Part shown: one piece after another, positions 52,075 through 61,345 of the stretch | Layout: the number at the start of each line of letters is the position of its first letter | Position numbering within the stretch: position 1 is the first letter of the stretch | Source: Bacteroides intestinalis | GTDB taxonomy: Bacteria; Bacteroidota; Bacteroidia; Bacteroidales; Bacteroidaceae | Direction of reading: 5' to 3' | NCBI RefSeq assembly: GCF_003464595.1 | Contig: NZ_QRZF01000027.1 | Span: 4,106-68,105, forward strand | DNA: 64,000 nt | Translations under genes and position numbers: made by a program | Notes under the pieces: model-generated | Database searches by the model: none | Seen by the model: only the letters and a program-made list of their open reading frames with translations | What the model was told of the DNA's origin: nothing

Positions 52075-53313
52075 TTAATCGTCATGTAAAGCCTCAGCCG
52101 GTTGTACTTTCATTGCCTTACGTGCCGGAATACCAATACCGATGACAATCATCATTGCTATCAAGACAAAGCTGATAGCTGCACAAAGTAATAATCGGTC
52201 CCACTCCAGCGTAGTATTATTTCTCCATGAATTCAGTTCCATGTGTGCCAGATTCCAGTCGATAACCAACGCTATCGGCGTGACAACAGCCAGCAATAAC
52301 AATCCTTCACTCAGCAAGCGATTAAAGATGGCACGGTCTGTCGCTCCATGTGCTTTGTGCAATGCAATTTCTGAACGACGTTGCTGAGTACGGAACCAGA
52401 ATGTACCAAGCAATCCGAGGAAGATATTCAAAAGTAAGAATCCCATACCCATTACATAGTTGCGGATATCATTGGTCCATGCCTGCTGGAAGTTACGACG
52501 TATATCATGGAAAGAGCGAATTTCTGAAATAAAGATATTACCTATCCGAAACTGAGATTCACTGTCTGCTTTCAAACGTTGAATGAAGTCATGGTCCTGC
52601 CCCTCACGAACACGAACACAAAGTTCCAAACCTACATAGTAGAACGACTGCTTACATAAAAAACAGTACGAATTACGAGCCTGATCATAGTCATGATAAC
52701 GCACGTTTTGCAATGCAGCCCCCAAGCGATAGGTCTTTGTCGTATCACCAAAAAGCTGAAAGCGTTGACCTATAAATTCAGTCATCTTACGATTGTATTT
52801 ACTATAAAGGTTGTTAGAAGTAAGAATCTCACCACGCTCCAGCATTTCAGCCATTTGTTCAGGTGTCTCACCCTGCGCACCCTGATAACGGAAGACACGA
52901 ACAAAGTCCGGAGTCACCATCCGGCGAATAGTCCATCCGGGAGAGTTTAGCGTATCATACTTCACCTCACCACTGCTATTACTTCCGTTATAAGGATAGG
53001 AGTTCTGTGAAAGACTGACAGCTTCCACTTCCGGACGACGATGCAGACGTTCCAGTAACTCAGCGATGTCGTCATGAGTTTCCTCTGATTTCCGGTCAGC
53101 AATGTAATCCGGACTCTTTGGCGTCAGTTCGCCCAACTCTATCAGGTAACAGTGCTCTATGTTGAATCCGCGTGGTTCCAGATAGGTAGCAGCACGAGTA
53201 TATAAGTAATCCACCACATACCACATCACTACGCTCACCACAAGCAACTCTAACGCCAGCCAGAGGTTACTGAGCCATTCATTCTTTATCTGTACAAGAA
53301 GTTTTTTGGTCAT
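52075..53313 (-). CDS. FtsX/MacB-type ABC permease, A-type, pair IV
   Basis: 412 residues with IKNEWLSNLWLALELLVVSV as first-helix region. The periplasmic domain carries YPYNGSNSSGEV and two Cys in NSYCFLCKQS, which other A-types lack. The FtsX motif is RRSEIALHKAHGATDRA, with His-Lys where others have Arg-Met, and the end is PAEALHDD instead of DE. It is the most divergent A-type in its helix-proximal motif. Confidence 0.88.
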   Translation of the reverse strand: MTKKLLVQIKNEWLSNLWLALELLVVSVVMWYVVDYLYTRAATYLEPRGFNIEHCYLIELGELTPKSPDYIADRKSEETHDDIAELLERLHRRPEVEAVSLSQNSYPYNGSNSSGEVKYDTLNSPGWTIRRMVTPDFVRVFRYQGAQGETPEQMAEMLERGEILTSNNLYSKYNRKMTEFIGQRFQLFGDTTKTYRLGAALQNVRYHDYDQARNSYCFLCKQSFYYVGLELCVRVREGQDHDFIQRLKADSESQFRIGNIFISEIRSFHDIRRNFQQAWTNDIRNYVMGMGFLLLNIFLGLLGTFWFRTQQRRSEIALHKAHGATDRAIFNRLLSEGLLLLAVVTPIALVIDWNLAHMELNSWRNNTTLEWDRLLLCAAISFVLIAMMIVIGIGIPARKAMKVQPAEALHDD

Positions 53314-53332
53314 TTTCTTTAATGTTTAGTGA

Positions 53333-54625
53333 TTAGTGCAGGCGACCGCCCAATGCATTTACAATTCCCACTCTCGAAGCACGCCATGCCGGAAAACCGC
53401 TACTCAATAAGTTCAGCACAAAGCAGAATAGCAATGCCCAACCAAAAGTCGATGCATGTAGTAATATGCTGGCATCCACAGCGGGAGGACTCAACGTCTG
53501 ACTGAATTCCTGTGCAAACAGCAGTGTGTTGCCCAAGTAAGCAAACGCCACGCTCAACAGCAATCCCAATGCACCGGCCAGCAGTGTCACGACCAGATTC
53601 TCTGCAATAATCTGTCCCATCAATTCCAACTTCGTCGAGCCAAATGCACGGCGTACACCTATCTCTGCCACACGTTGGCGGAGCCGGCTCTGCGTCATAC
53701 TACTCAGGTTTATAGCAGGCACGATTAGCAGGATTATGAAAATAATCATACGCTGGCGGCGATGCTGATCCAAGTCAGGCTCCTGATTGGCACTGAAAGC
53801 GATGGAACTTTTCTCCTGGTCGTAAGGGCGATTACGGTATATCAATTCATAGCCATCCTCACCAATAATACTATTGTACTCTTGTCTGCGACGTTCTGCT
53901 TCTGCACGAATGGCATCAAAGTCATCACGACTCCGGGCCAGAATAGTACAGCTCATCATACCCATATGATCATCACTCCAAGTGTCCTTCGTTATTTCCG
54001 TTGAAGTATAGGGCACCCATACCTGTCCATAGGCAACGCTAGCCAGTGTAGAAACATCTTTTACCACACCTTCCACTTTATAGGGTGCATGGTTCAACAG
54101 AAATTCACGCCCCACGGCATCTGTTGTTTGAAACAGTCGGCGTGCTACGCTCTCCGTAATTACTGCTACGGGTAATCCGGCATCGAAAGTTGCTTTGTCA
54201 TAAGGCTTTCCTGCAGTAAAAGAAAAGTCAAATACATGCCAGAAGACATCATCCGTCTGCAACAAGTCGATACCCACAGCTGGTTGTCCAGATAAATTAA
54301 CAGGTGTAGAAACAACCATACACGTGTAGATAGTCACTGCTTCGGGTGTCTTTAACGACTGAAAACATTCACGTGCTGTCTTGATACCCATCGGCCCATT
54401 ACTGCTTCCACCACCCCAATTCTTATTCGTTATACTCATGAAGTGGGCATGCAGAAAGCGATCACGATTGCTCTCCGGAGCAAAAGGCGCCACCTTTACC
54501 TGCTGCATCATCACCACCAGCATAATGAGGAAAATGGCAAGTGCGGTACCGGCTATGCTGACAGCACTTATCAGCGGCTGTTGCCGAAGCTGTGCCCAAG
54601 CCTGAGTAAAATATTGCTTTATCAT
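53333..54625 (-). CDS. FtsX/MacB-type ABC permease, B-type, pair IV
   Basis: 430 residues: TQAWAQLRQQPLISAVSIAGT start, the long periplasmic loop with VIYTC-type VTIYTCMVV, and FtsX motif QRVAEIGVRRAFGSTKLEL. It ends GIVNALGGRLH. Its start codon abuts the stop of the DUF2807 gene, sharing position 54625, so the two are translated in close sequence. Its A-type partner follows after 19 nt. Confidence 0.88.
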   Translation of the reverse strand: MIKQYFTQAWAQLRQQPLISAVSIAGTALAIFLIMLVVMMQQVKVAPFAPESNRDRFLHAHFMSITNKNWGGGSSNGPMGIKTARECFQSLKTPEAVTIYTCMVVSTPVNLSGQPAVGIDLLQTDDVFWHVFDFSFTAGKPYDKATFDAGLPVAVITESVARRLFQTTDAVGREFLLNHAPYKVEGVVKDVSTLASVAYGQVWVPYTSTEITKDTWSDDHMGMMSCTILARSRDDFDAIRAEAERRRQEYNSIIGEDGYELIYRNRPYDQEKSSIAFSANQEPDLDQHRRQRMIIFIILLIVPAINLSSMTQSRLRQRVAEIGVRRAFGSTKLELMGQIIAENLVVTLLAGALGLLLSVAFAYLGNTLLFAQEFSQTLSPPAVDASILLHASTFGWALLFCFVLNLLSSGFPAWRASRVGIVNALGGRLH

Positions 54626-55245
54626 TATTCTCCAATCTTCAGATTACGTGTATTCACTCCACCAATACCCCCCTTAGAAATATCTGCCTGACGTGCCTGC
54701 CCGCTCAGAGTAACGCTACCTACACCTTCCATGCTGGCACGCAAACGGTCACAATCCACATGAATATCAGCTTTACCCACACCTTCCATCTTTACAACGA
54801 GAGATTTACAGGTCAGGTCTTTCACATTCACTTTACCTACGCCTTCGATCTCGAATTTGACATCATTCAGCTTCAATGCACCTTCACAGTTGAAAGAACC
54901 TACACCAGTAAACTCTACATCTTTCAGATCGGGTGCGCTCAGATAAATAGTCACACCTTTGTTGCGATTATTATCACCATCTTTCTTATTCTTGAAACCA
55001 ATAATTAGGCAATCTCCTTTCACTTCTGTAGTAGTAGTGGTTACATACTCTTCTCTACCTTCTATTTTCAAAGAATAAGAATTACTCTGCGTGAAATACA
55101 CCGTCGCTACAGACGTTACCTTTACAGAAGAAAAAGCTTCCACCTTACGAACTTCGCTTACCTGCGGGTCCTTTTCATTAGCTGCATATACGGTGCCGGC
55201 TACTGCGGCAAATAATAAACTCAAAGTTATAAATAAAGTCTTCAT
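54625..55245 (-). CDS. Secreted head GIN domain (DUF2807) protein
   Basis: A 206-residue secreted protein with a signal peptide (1-21, ending VYA before ANEKD). A repetitive beta structure typical of DUF2807 follows, with recurring FTGVGSF, IEGVGKV, MEGVGKA and MEGVGSV turns every 20-25 residues. Such proteins fold as a right-handed beta-helix-like stack and are thought to sit in the periplasm or at the surface. It is embedded between permease pairs III and IV. It may be a soluble partner of the exporters, which is inference from position. Confidence 0.85.
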   Translation of the reverse strand: MKTLFITLSLLFAAVAGTVYAANEKDPQVSEVRKVEAFSSVKVTSVATVYFTQSNSYSLKIEGREEYVTTTTTEVKGDCLIIGFKNKKDGDNNRNKGVTIYLSAPDLKDVEFTGVGSFNCEGALKLNDVKFEIEGVGKVNVKDLTCKSLVVKMEGVGKADIHVDCDRLRASMEGVGSVTLSGQARQADISKGGIGGVNTRNLKIGE

Positions 55246-55285
55246 AAGTTTTGCTATTTAAAATTGTTTTTACTATTTCTCTTTT

Positions 55286-56548
55286 CTATTCTTCATGTAA
55301 AGCTTCAGCCGGCTGTATTTTCATCGCTTGCCGCGCTGGGAACCAAATACCAACCATCACCATAAGTGCTATCAGAAACCAAGCTCCCAAGGAACCAAGC
55401 AGAAAGCGTACAAAACCCCACTCTACCGGCCAAGTAGAAATAAGTTCCGTTCGTCCTATGGTAAATTCAGCAACACCAATATTATAACAGATAATCATAG
55501 CAGGGAGTGTTACTAATGCCAGCAACAGTAATCCTTCGCCCGCCAGCAATCTGAACACTTGATTCTTTGTACTCCCCATTGCCAGTCGTAAGGCAATCTC
55601 ACTGCGACGGCGGCGCGTGCGGAACCAGAAAGTACCTATCAGACCCAAAAATACATTCACAAGTAAGAAGAGCACAACAATAGCTTGGCTGTTCACTTTA
55701 TCCGTGTCACCGTTCATAACTTCAAATTGCAATTGCTGCTCGGTATAAGGTACAGCATCAGCCACAAATAAATCGTCCACATCCAGTCTGGGTGCAATCT
55801 CACGAATGAAATTTGTACGATAATCCGGACCATCAGCAGCAGGCTTCACACGGAAAACGATCTGTGCCCACTCGTCAGTAAAATGTGTCTTGATCAGATT
55901 TTCATCCATACGATAGAAAAAGCAGGGAGCACCGCTTCCATAACGATAAGTTCTGAAAGCTTCAATCTTTCCACCTTGTGTAACGACTGACGTGGAATCA
56001 CCGTATTTACTCAATGGTGTATCCAGCGAGAATGTCGGCATCCTCTTCTGAAAACGGTCGAAAGCAGCCTGGCTCAGCATCACATTATCCCACCCCGAAG
56101 GAGTTTTCACAAAGGGACGTTGCGGATCATCACTCATACGGAAGACGTTAATGTACCCACCAGTGGTGTTAATGACACGTGCATTCACACCTATAGTATC
56201 TTGTGCAGCCAGCGAACTATAACTGTTGCTTCCGTGCATCGGCAAACTCCAGTAACACAGGGCAGCTGCTTCAACGCTGGGTTCCTGTTCCAGTTTCTTC
56301 AATGCACGCAGATATCTATCGGCATTTGTCAAAGTTGTATCGCTTGTAGCACCACCTATAATCGTTGTAAGTCTATATACATGATCAATATTGTAACCAA
56401 GAGGACGGTAAAAGGTGTACTTAAGGCAGCCCAATGAGTCACAAAGGAACCACATCACGACAAACACCAGGAACAGTTCAGCCAGTACCCATCCGTTACT
56501 GCGAAAACGCGACCAAATCATGCGTAAATTATGTAATATAAATTTCAT
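55286..56548 (-). CDS. FtsX/MacB-type ABC permease, A-type, pair III
   Basis: 420 residues: RSNGWVLAELFLVFVVMWFL opening, FtsX motif RRSEIALRLAMGSTKNQ and ending PAEALHEE. The periplasmic part has LPMHGSNSYSSLAAQD, a cousin of the YPYNGSNS segment in pairs IV and V. It is the partner of the B-type gene 12 nt upstream and is directly downstream (two genes) of the only ATPase of the array. Confidence 0.88.
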   Translation of the reverse strand: MKFILHNLRMIWSRFRSNGWVLAELFLVFVVMWFLCDSLGCLKYTFYRPLGYNIDHVYRLTTIIGGATSDTTLTNADRYLRALKKLEQEPSVEAAALCYWSLPMHGSNSYSSLAAQDTIGVNARVINTTGGYINVFRMSDDPQRPFVKTPSGWDNVMLSQAAFDRFQKRMPTFSLDTPLSKYGDSTSVVTQGGKIEAFRTYRYGSGAPCFFYRMDENLIKTHFTDEWAQIVFRVKPAADGPDYRTNFIREIAPRLDVDDLFVADAVPYTEQQLQFEVMNGDTDKVNSQAIVVLFLLVNVFLGLIGTFWFRTRRRRSEIALRLAMGSTKNQVFRLLAGEGLLLLALVTLPAMIICYNIGVAEFTIGRTELISTWPVEWGFVRFLLGSLGAWFLIALMVMVGIWFPARQAMKIQPAEALHEE

Positions 56549-56560
56549 AAGGTCTCCTTT

Positions 56561-57838
56561 TTATTTATCGTTCAATGAGTCTACAATTGTACGGCGTGTG
56601 GCAAGCCAAGCGGGTAATCCTGCACTCAACAGATTAATTACCAGACAGAAAACAAAAGCCAACACAAACACCATCGGACTGAACAAAGCGTCCATACTTA
56701 AACTGAAATCACCTGCTGTACCGATATTCTGGCTATTAGTAAACAGCCATGTACGCATAACGTAAACAGCAAGATAACTGAATACCAATCCTACTATGCC
56801 TCCTATCAATGTAAGTACCAGATTCTCATTTAATATCTGACGGATAAGCGTACTACCTGTTGCTCCGAAAGCTTTGCGCACACCCAGTTCACTGACGCGT
56901 TGCTGCATACGGCTATTGCTCAGTCCACACAAATTGAGCGAAGGTACCAGCAGAATGATAAAAAGAGCAATTCCATATTGCAGATAAAGCATCGGCAAAT
57001 CCGGTCCTACATTAGCCCAAACATGGTTCACGTGCGCCACAATATTGTCAGGTTGCTCCATGATGTCCATCTGCATTTCTTCCAGACCGGCATTGACATC
57101 TTTCACTCTTTTCTCAACTCCTTGCTTGATAGCAGGAAAATCATCAGGAGTACGTGCCAATACTGCAATCGTTTTTCCACCCAGATAGCTCCACCAACCG
57201 GTTACTTTCAATTCATCGGTATGGTACAGCCCCCATACTTGAGCATAAGCATCTTTGGCAGTAACAGAAACATCCTTCACAACTCCGATGATACGCGACA
57301 GTTCTCTATTCAGCAATATTTGCTGCCCAATAGCCTCTGTTGTTCCAAAAAGTTTTCGGGCCACAGAAGCACAAATAACGATAGAGCGCATATCTCCTCC
57401 CCGATCGGCTTCAGTGAGAGCTCTTCCACCAAGAAACTGCATACTGAAAACTTTCCAGAATTCAGGATCAGTATTCATTGCATCAACTTTCAATCGGTTG
57501 TTACCATCAGCTAAAGATACCAGTGCAACATCTGCCGCTGTAAATGCAGTACAAGCTTCCACTTCCGGGATTGACTGTATACACTCTTTCATAAACGCAG
57601 CCGAAGGAGTACTATAATTATTCCTATCCTTATTCTCTTTTCCCTGCATGTGCATAGCAGAGAAATACAGACAGCGGCTGCGGTTCACTTCCGGCTCCAA
57701 GTCAGCATACTTCGTCTGCCAGGTAATCACGATAGCCATAATCATGGTGATGGCAAAAGCCGTACCCAGTATGGATATAGTGCTCAGCAACGGATTTTGC
57801 CTCAGGATCGTAAAGGCTTGACGAATAGTTTGCATCAT
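56561..57838 (-). CDS. FtsX/MacB-type ABC permease, B-type, pair III
   Basis: 425 residues: RQAFTILRQNPLLSTISILGT opening, helix one at about 17-40, FtsX motif QRVSELGVRKAFGATGSTL and ending RTIVDSLNDK. It is the first permease after the ATPase gene (28-nt gap), so this pair is the most likely cognate transport unit. The periplasmic domain shows CIQSIPEVEACTAFT in the position of the TPEAVT segments of pairs IV and V. Confidence 0.88.
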   Translation of the reverse strand: MMQTIRQAFTILRQNPLLSTISILGTAFAITMIMAIVITWQTKYADLEPEVNRSRCLYFSAMHMQGKENKDRNNYSTPSAAFMKECIQSIPEVEACTAFTAADVALVSLADGNNRLKVDAMNTDPEFWKVFSMQFLGGRALTEADRGGDMRSIVICASVARKLFGTTEAIGQQILLNRELSRIIGVVKDVSVTAKDAYAQVWGLYHTDELKVTGWWSYLGGKTIAVLARTPDDFPAIKQGVEKRVKDVNAGLEEMQMDIMEQPDNIVAHVNHVWANVGPDLPMLYLQYGIALFIILLVPSLNLCGLSNSRMQQRVSELGVRKAFGATGSTLIRQILNENLVLTLIGGIVGLVFSYLAVYVMRTWLFTNSQNIGTAGDFSLSMDALFSPMVFVLAFVFCLVINLLSAGLPAWLATRRTIVDSLNDK

Positions 57839-57866
57839 AATAATTACGAGTTACTAATTACAATTC

Positions 57867-58532
57867 TTATTCTACCTGGCGTCCGTCGAAGAAGCGCACG
57901 GTACGGCTTGTCTGCTTTGCCTGCTCCTCGTTGTGAGTTACCATTACGATGGTACGTCCATCTTCCTTATTCAACTGATGTAATAGCTCCATTACCTCAG
58001 CACCCATCTTAGAGTCCAGGTTACCGGTCGGCTCATCGGCAAGGATTATCTCAGGATTACCAATAATAGCACGGGCAATAGCTACACGTTGACACTGACC
58101 ACCGGAGAGCTGTGTAGGCATGTGACGCATACGATGGCTCAAACCAACCTTTGCCAACACCTCTTCTGCCAAATGGCGGCGTTCCTTTGCAGATACCTTT
58201 CTATATAATAAAGGAAGTTCTACATTATCGAGCACATTCAATGAGTTAATCAAGTGGAAAGACTGAAACACAAAACCCAGCTTCTTATTACGGAAAGCAG
58301 CCAGTTGCTTATCCTTCATACCATCCGTACGAGTACCGTCAATCTCAATTATACCGCTCGTAGGAGCATCCAAAAGCCCTATAATATTCAGCAATGTAGA
58401 TTTTCCACAACCGGAAGGTCCCATGATACTGAGGAATTCTCCCTTTCCAACTTCAAGGTTCACATTTTCCAATGCCACGGTTTCAATCTCATTCGTACGA
58501 TAAATCTTGTTTATCTCAGTCAATTTAATCAT
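57867..58532 (-). CDS. ABC transporter ATP-binding protein (MacB/LolD type)
   Basis: A 221-residue ATPase of the LolD/MacB class. Walker A is GPSGCGKST (residues 38-46), the Q-loop FVFQSFHLINSLNVLDNV, the signature LSGGQCQRVAIARA (around 140), Walker B ILADEPTGNLDS and the H-loop VMVTHNEEQ. It is the only nucleotide-binding subunit among twelve permeases in the window, so it may power several of them. A 176-bp gap with regulatory repeats lies upstream, so it likely begins its own transcript covering pairs III-VI. Confidence 0.95.
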   Translation of the reverse strand: MIKLTEINKIYRTNEIETVALENVNLEVGKGEFLSIMGPSGCGKSTLLNIIGLLDAPTSGIIEIDGTRTDGMKDKQLAAFRNKKLGFVFQSFHLINSLNVLDNVELPLLYRKVSAKERRHLAEEVLAKVGLSHRMRHMPTQLSGGQCQRVAIARAIIGNPEIILADEPTGNLDSKMGAEVMELLHQLNKEDGRTIVMVTHNEEQAKQTSRTVRFFDGRQVE

Positions 58533-58598
58533 AATGGTAAGTATTTAATTGTTATTAATTTATTCTGTTCTCAATTTATATATTCTTCACAGCTTTCA

Positions 58599-58698
58599 GT
58601 CAAATGGTATGCCAAAGCAAAGATATGCTCATTATCAATCATTTACATTCCCAAACAGGTGTCCGAAAATGAACACTCTGTCCGTTTTTAACTGTCCG
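58599..58698 (-). promoter_or_regulatory. Regulatory region of the ATPase-led transcript: TGTCCG repeats and sigma-54-like element
   Basis: TGTCCG occurs at 58660-58665, 58679-58684 and 58693-58698 (plus-strand reading). The first lies in a dyad GTGTCC-N6-GAACAC (59-76 of 586xx). Downstream on the minus strand, TGGCAT-N5-TTGA (about 58599-58614) is near the sigma-54 consensus with A for C in the -12 GC. A TATCTTTG box (58618-58625) is an alternative vegetative promoter. Upstream repeats plus a -24/-12 element would fit control by an NtrC-type activator; this is inference. Confidence 0.45.
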
Positions 58699-58708
58699 CA
58701 TCATTATT

Positions 58709-59995
58709 TTACTCATCTCTTAAAGCTTCAGCCGGCAATATCTTTGCCGTCCGGGTAACAGGCGCATACGTACCCAGCAATGCAATAACGAGCAATACAA
58801 TATACGCAAGTACACTGACTATCAGAAAATGCGTTAATGGCTGGTTTTGCCAATAAACAGGATTACCATTCTCGGATGGATTGGCAAAACCGGATACATA
58901 GATACGATGCATAGTCAAAGGCAAAGAAACTACAAATGCTATGGTTACCAATAGCCATGCCTCCATCAGAAACTGATTGCAGATAACCTTCTTGGTAGCT
59001 CCCATACTTCGCATTAATCCGATATCTTGCCTCCGTGCATTACAGCGTATCCAGAATGTGCCTACCATACCGAGGAACACACAGAGTAAAGCAAATCCCG
59101 CCAATGAATATTGCAGGCGTAAAGTATTCGTCACCCCACTCTCATTTTCATATTTACGGCGGATATCGGCAAAACGCCCCAATTTGGTAAAATAGAAATT
59201 GCCTACATTCAACTGAGGAACCACTTCTGCCTTGAAGCGTTTTTCAAAAGTTGAGACGTCTACATTGGGTTTCAATTTGAAAGTCAACATATACACCCAC
59301 TGAATCCAACTATGGTTCTCTACTTTACCATTCACCTGTACCAATAGATTACCCGGTTGTTCATTAATCCGGTGTTTATAATCTTGCAATACTCCCATGA
59401 CCTCATGGAAAGTGCTGTCATTATACCTCACCCTTTTACCTACCGCATCTGTGGTACCAAAAAGTTCTTCTGCCATACGTTCTGTAATAAACACCCCTTC
59501 ACGGGCGGCACAATCTTCGGGTAAAGACATTATCTGCCCGCTCTTGGCATCCTTCATACCATACGTACGGAATACATCGCCTCCCTCCGTCTGTACGAAC
59601 TGGTAATATTGCGAATGTACCTTCAATGTATCATTGAAATATTCTCCGCCATTCCAAGAAGAGCTGTTTGGGAAACTGGCAACATTCACCAAGGCAAAAC
59701 TTTCCACTTCCGGACAGTTCTTCACCAGGCGGGTAATACGATACAGATTCTCCTGTTTTATTGCAGTGCTATCCTGGGTTTTGTCATACTTACCATGCAA
59801 TTCATCATAGTATTCCATATAAAGGGCATACGCCCGTTCCTCATTATAACCGGGATCAATGGCAAGATTGGATGTCAATACATAAATGGGATCGATTACT
59901 GTCCAGAGAAAAAAGCTCACGATCACCAGTTCCACAAATATCCAACCATTCTGCCGGCGCTGATTCCATAATTGGTGTCTTATTATCTTCATCAT
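58709..59995 (-). CDS. FtsX/MacB-type ABC permease, A-type, pair II
   Basis: 428 residues: RQNGWIFVELVIVSFFLWTV opening, FtsX motif ARRQDIGLMRSMGATKKVI and ending PAEALRDE. The motif (GLMRSMGAT) groups it with the pair I A-type (GVMRSFGGT) and apart from the ALRMAMGSS type of pairs III, V and VI. It is the last gene of the upstream group before the regulatory gap; no clear terminator is seen after it. Confidence 0.88.
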   Translation of the reverse strand: MMKIIRHQLWNQRRQNGWIFVELVIVSFFLWTVIDPIYVLTSNLAIDPGYNEERAYALYMEYYDELHGKYDKTQDSTAIKQENLYRITRLVKNCPEVESFALVNVASFPNSSSWNGGEYFNDTLKVHSQYYQFVQTEGGDVFRTYGMKDAKSGQIMSLPEDCAAREGVFITERMAEELFGTTDAVGKRVRYNDSTFHEVMGVLQDYKHRINEQPGNLLVQVNGKVENHSWIQWVYMLTFKLKPNVDVSTFEKRFKAEVVPQLNVGNFYFTKLGRFADIRRKYENESGVTNTLRLQYSLAGFALLCVFLGMVGTFWIRCNARRQDIGLMRSMGATKKVICNQFLMEAWLLVTIAFVVSLPLTMHRIYVSGFANPSENGNPVYWQNQPLTHFLIVSVLAYIVLLVIALLGTYAPVTRTAKILPAEALRDE

Positions 59996-60001
59996 AGCAT
60001 C

Positions 60002-61291
60002 TTAACGTTTAGAGTTCAACGACTGAATAATGTTTCGGCGCAATGCCCATATTGCAGGAATAAGTGCAGATATAAGGTTCAGTAGCACGCAAAGTCCGAA
60101 TGATGCACAGAATACCGTCGGATTAAAAAGCATCTCGAATGAGAGGAAAGGAGTTTTTTCCACATCTGTATAACTGTCAAAGAGAGTAAGTATCCAGTCA
60201 CTTGCCGTCAGCACAATCAGATAAGAAATCAGTAATCCCAGTAACCCACCAATGCAGGTTAGCAAGAGATTTTCCCATAAGACCTGTCCTATAAGCCTCC
60301 TATTAGTAGCACCATAAGTTTTGCGTACTCCCAACTCAGAAAGGCGTTCGTCCATACGTGAAGACATCATGCCACTCAGATTCATCGCAGGAATGAAAAG
60401 CAAAGCAAGCAGCATATAAAGATACATTCTCAACTCAGATGCCAAATCAGGAGCTGCGCACGAGTTGAACCGGAATGTACTGGCCCAATAATCATCGGGC
60501 TGCCCCATTAAATCATTCATATACTTATCGGAGGCAAGATTTAATTTTCTGAAAACTTCACGTACTTCTTCCTTTAAGGCTTCTTTATCCTCAGTATCAG
60601 GAGCAGTCATATATATACCAACATTACCTACCAATTTTCCGGTAGCATCCGAAGTAACCCAGGAATTAAGTGTTATCGGTAACCACATATCCCCCACAGA
60701 AGAAGGTGTAGCGGCAGAAACATCTTCCACCACTCCGCAAACCCGATATTCCTGTGCATCCATATTAAAGCGTCTTCCCACTACATCATCTGTAGCAAAC
60801 AGTTTCCTCGCCACGCTCACCGGAAGAACCACTTCCCTGCGTTTCGCATCGATATCCGCTTGCGTGAAAGGTTTTCCATGCAGAAATCGAAAAGTGAAAA
60901 CCTTCCAGAAGCCGGCATCCGTATAAAGTGGGGTTACGCTAATCGGTTCATTATTATCTGGAACCTCTACGTAATTTTCACGATAGTTACTTGCAGTTGC
61001 ACCAATGGTTTCCAGATGTGGCAAATCTTGCAACATCTTCACTACATCATAACTAACAGCAGAGCAGTTCCAACTCTTATTATTATCTTTAGGATAAGAC
61101 TTCATTTTTGTCACAGTCAGCATCCGGTTGCGGTTATATTCAGGATATATGGGTGCAAACTTCACGTAAAAGATAATGAACAATGTCATGACAAGGGCTA
61201 TTGAAAGTCCTGTACCCACCACGTAGATTCCGGTAAAGAGCCGATGCTGCTTTATCATGGTCCACGCTTGTTTAAGATAAAGTTTAATCAT
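60002..61291 (-). CDS. FtsX/MacB-type ABC permease, B-type, pair II
   Basis: 429 residues from the ATG at 61291, where MIKLYLKQAW matches the family start; nine extra codons to 61318 are unlikely. Helix one is at about 17-40 and the FtsX motif is ERLSELGVRKTYGATNRRL. The ending is RNIIQSLNSKR. YPEYNRNRML after helix one matches the YPEVNRANTL of the pair I B-type gene. It starts 54 nt after the upstream gene and stops 6 nt before its partner. Confidence 0.88.
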   Translation of the reverse strand: MIKLYLKQAWTMIKQHRLFTGIYVVGTGLSIALVMTLFIIFYVKFAPIYPEYNRNRMLTVTKMKSYPKDNNKSWNCSAVSYDVVKMLQDLPHLETIGATASNYRENYVEVPDNNEPISVTPLYTDAGFWKVFTFRFLHGKPFTQADIDAKRREVVLPVSVARKLFATDDVVGRRFNMDAQEYRVCGVVEDVSAATPSSVGDMWLPITLNSWVTSDATGKLVGNVGIYMTAPDTEDKEALKEEVREVFRKLNLASDKYMNDLMGQPDDYWASTFRFNSCAAPDLASELRMYLYMLLALLFIPAMNLSGMMSSRMDERLSELGVRKTYGATNRRLIGQVLWENLLLTCIGGLLGLLISYLIVLTASDWILTLFDSYTDVEKTPFLSFEMLFNPTVFCASFGLCVLLNLISALIPAIWALRRNIIQSLNSKR

Positions 61292-61345
61292 AGTATCATC
61301 GTTTTTAATGATTATCACATAAGAGAATGCAGGTAATCATACTAT

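Noticed and set aside
56900..57514. A 204-codon plus-strand open frame opposite a B-type permease
   Set aside because: It is antisense to a clear FtsX-family gene; the length reflects codon bias of the real gene on the other strand.
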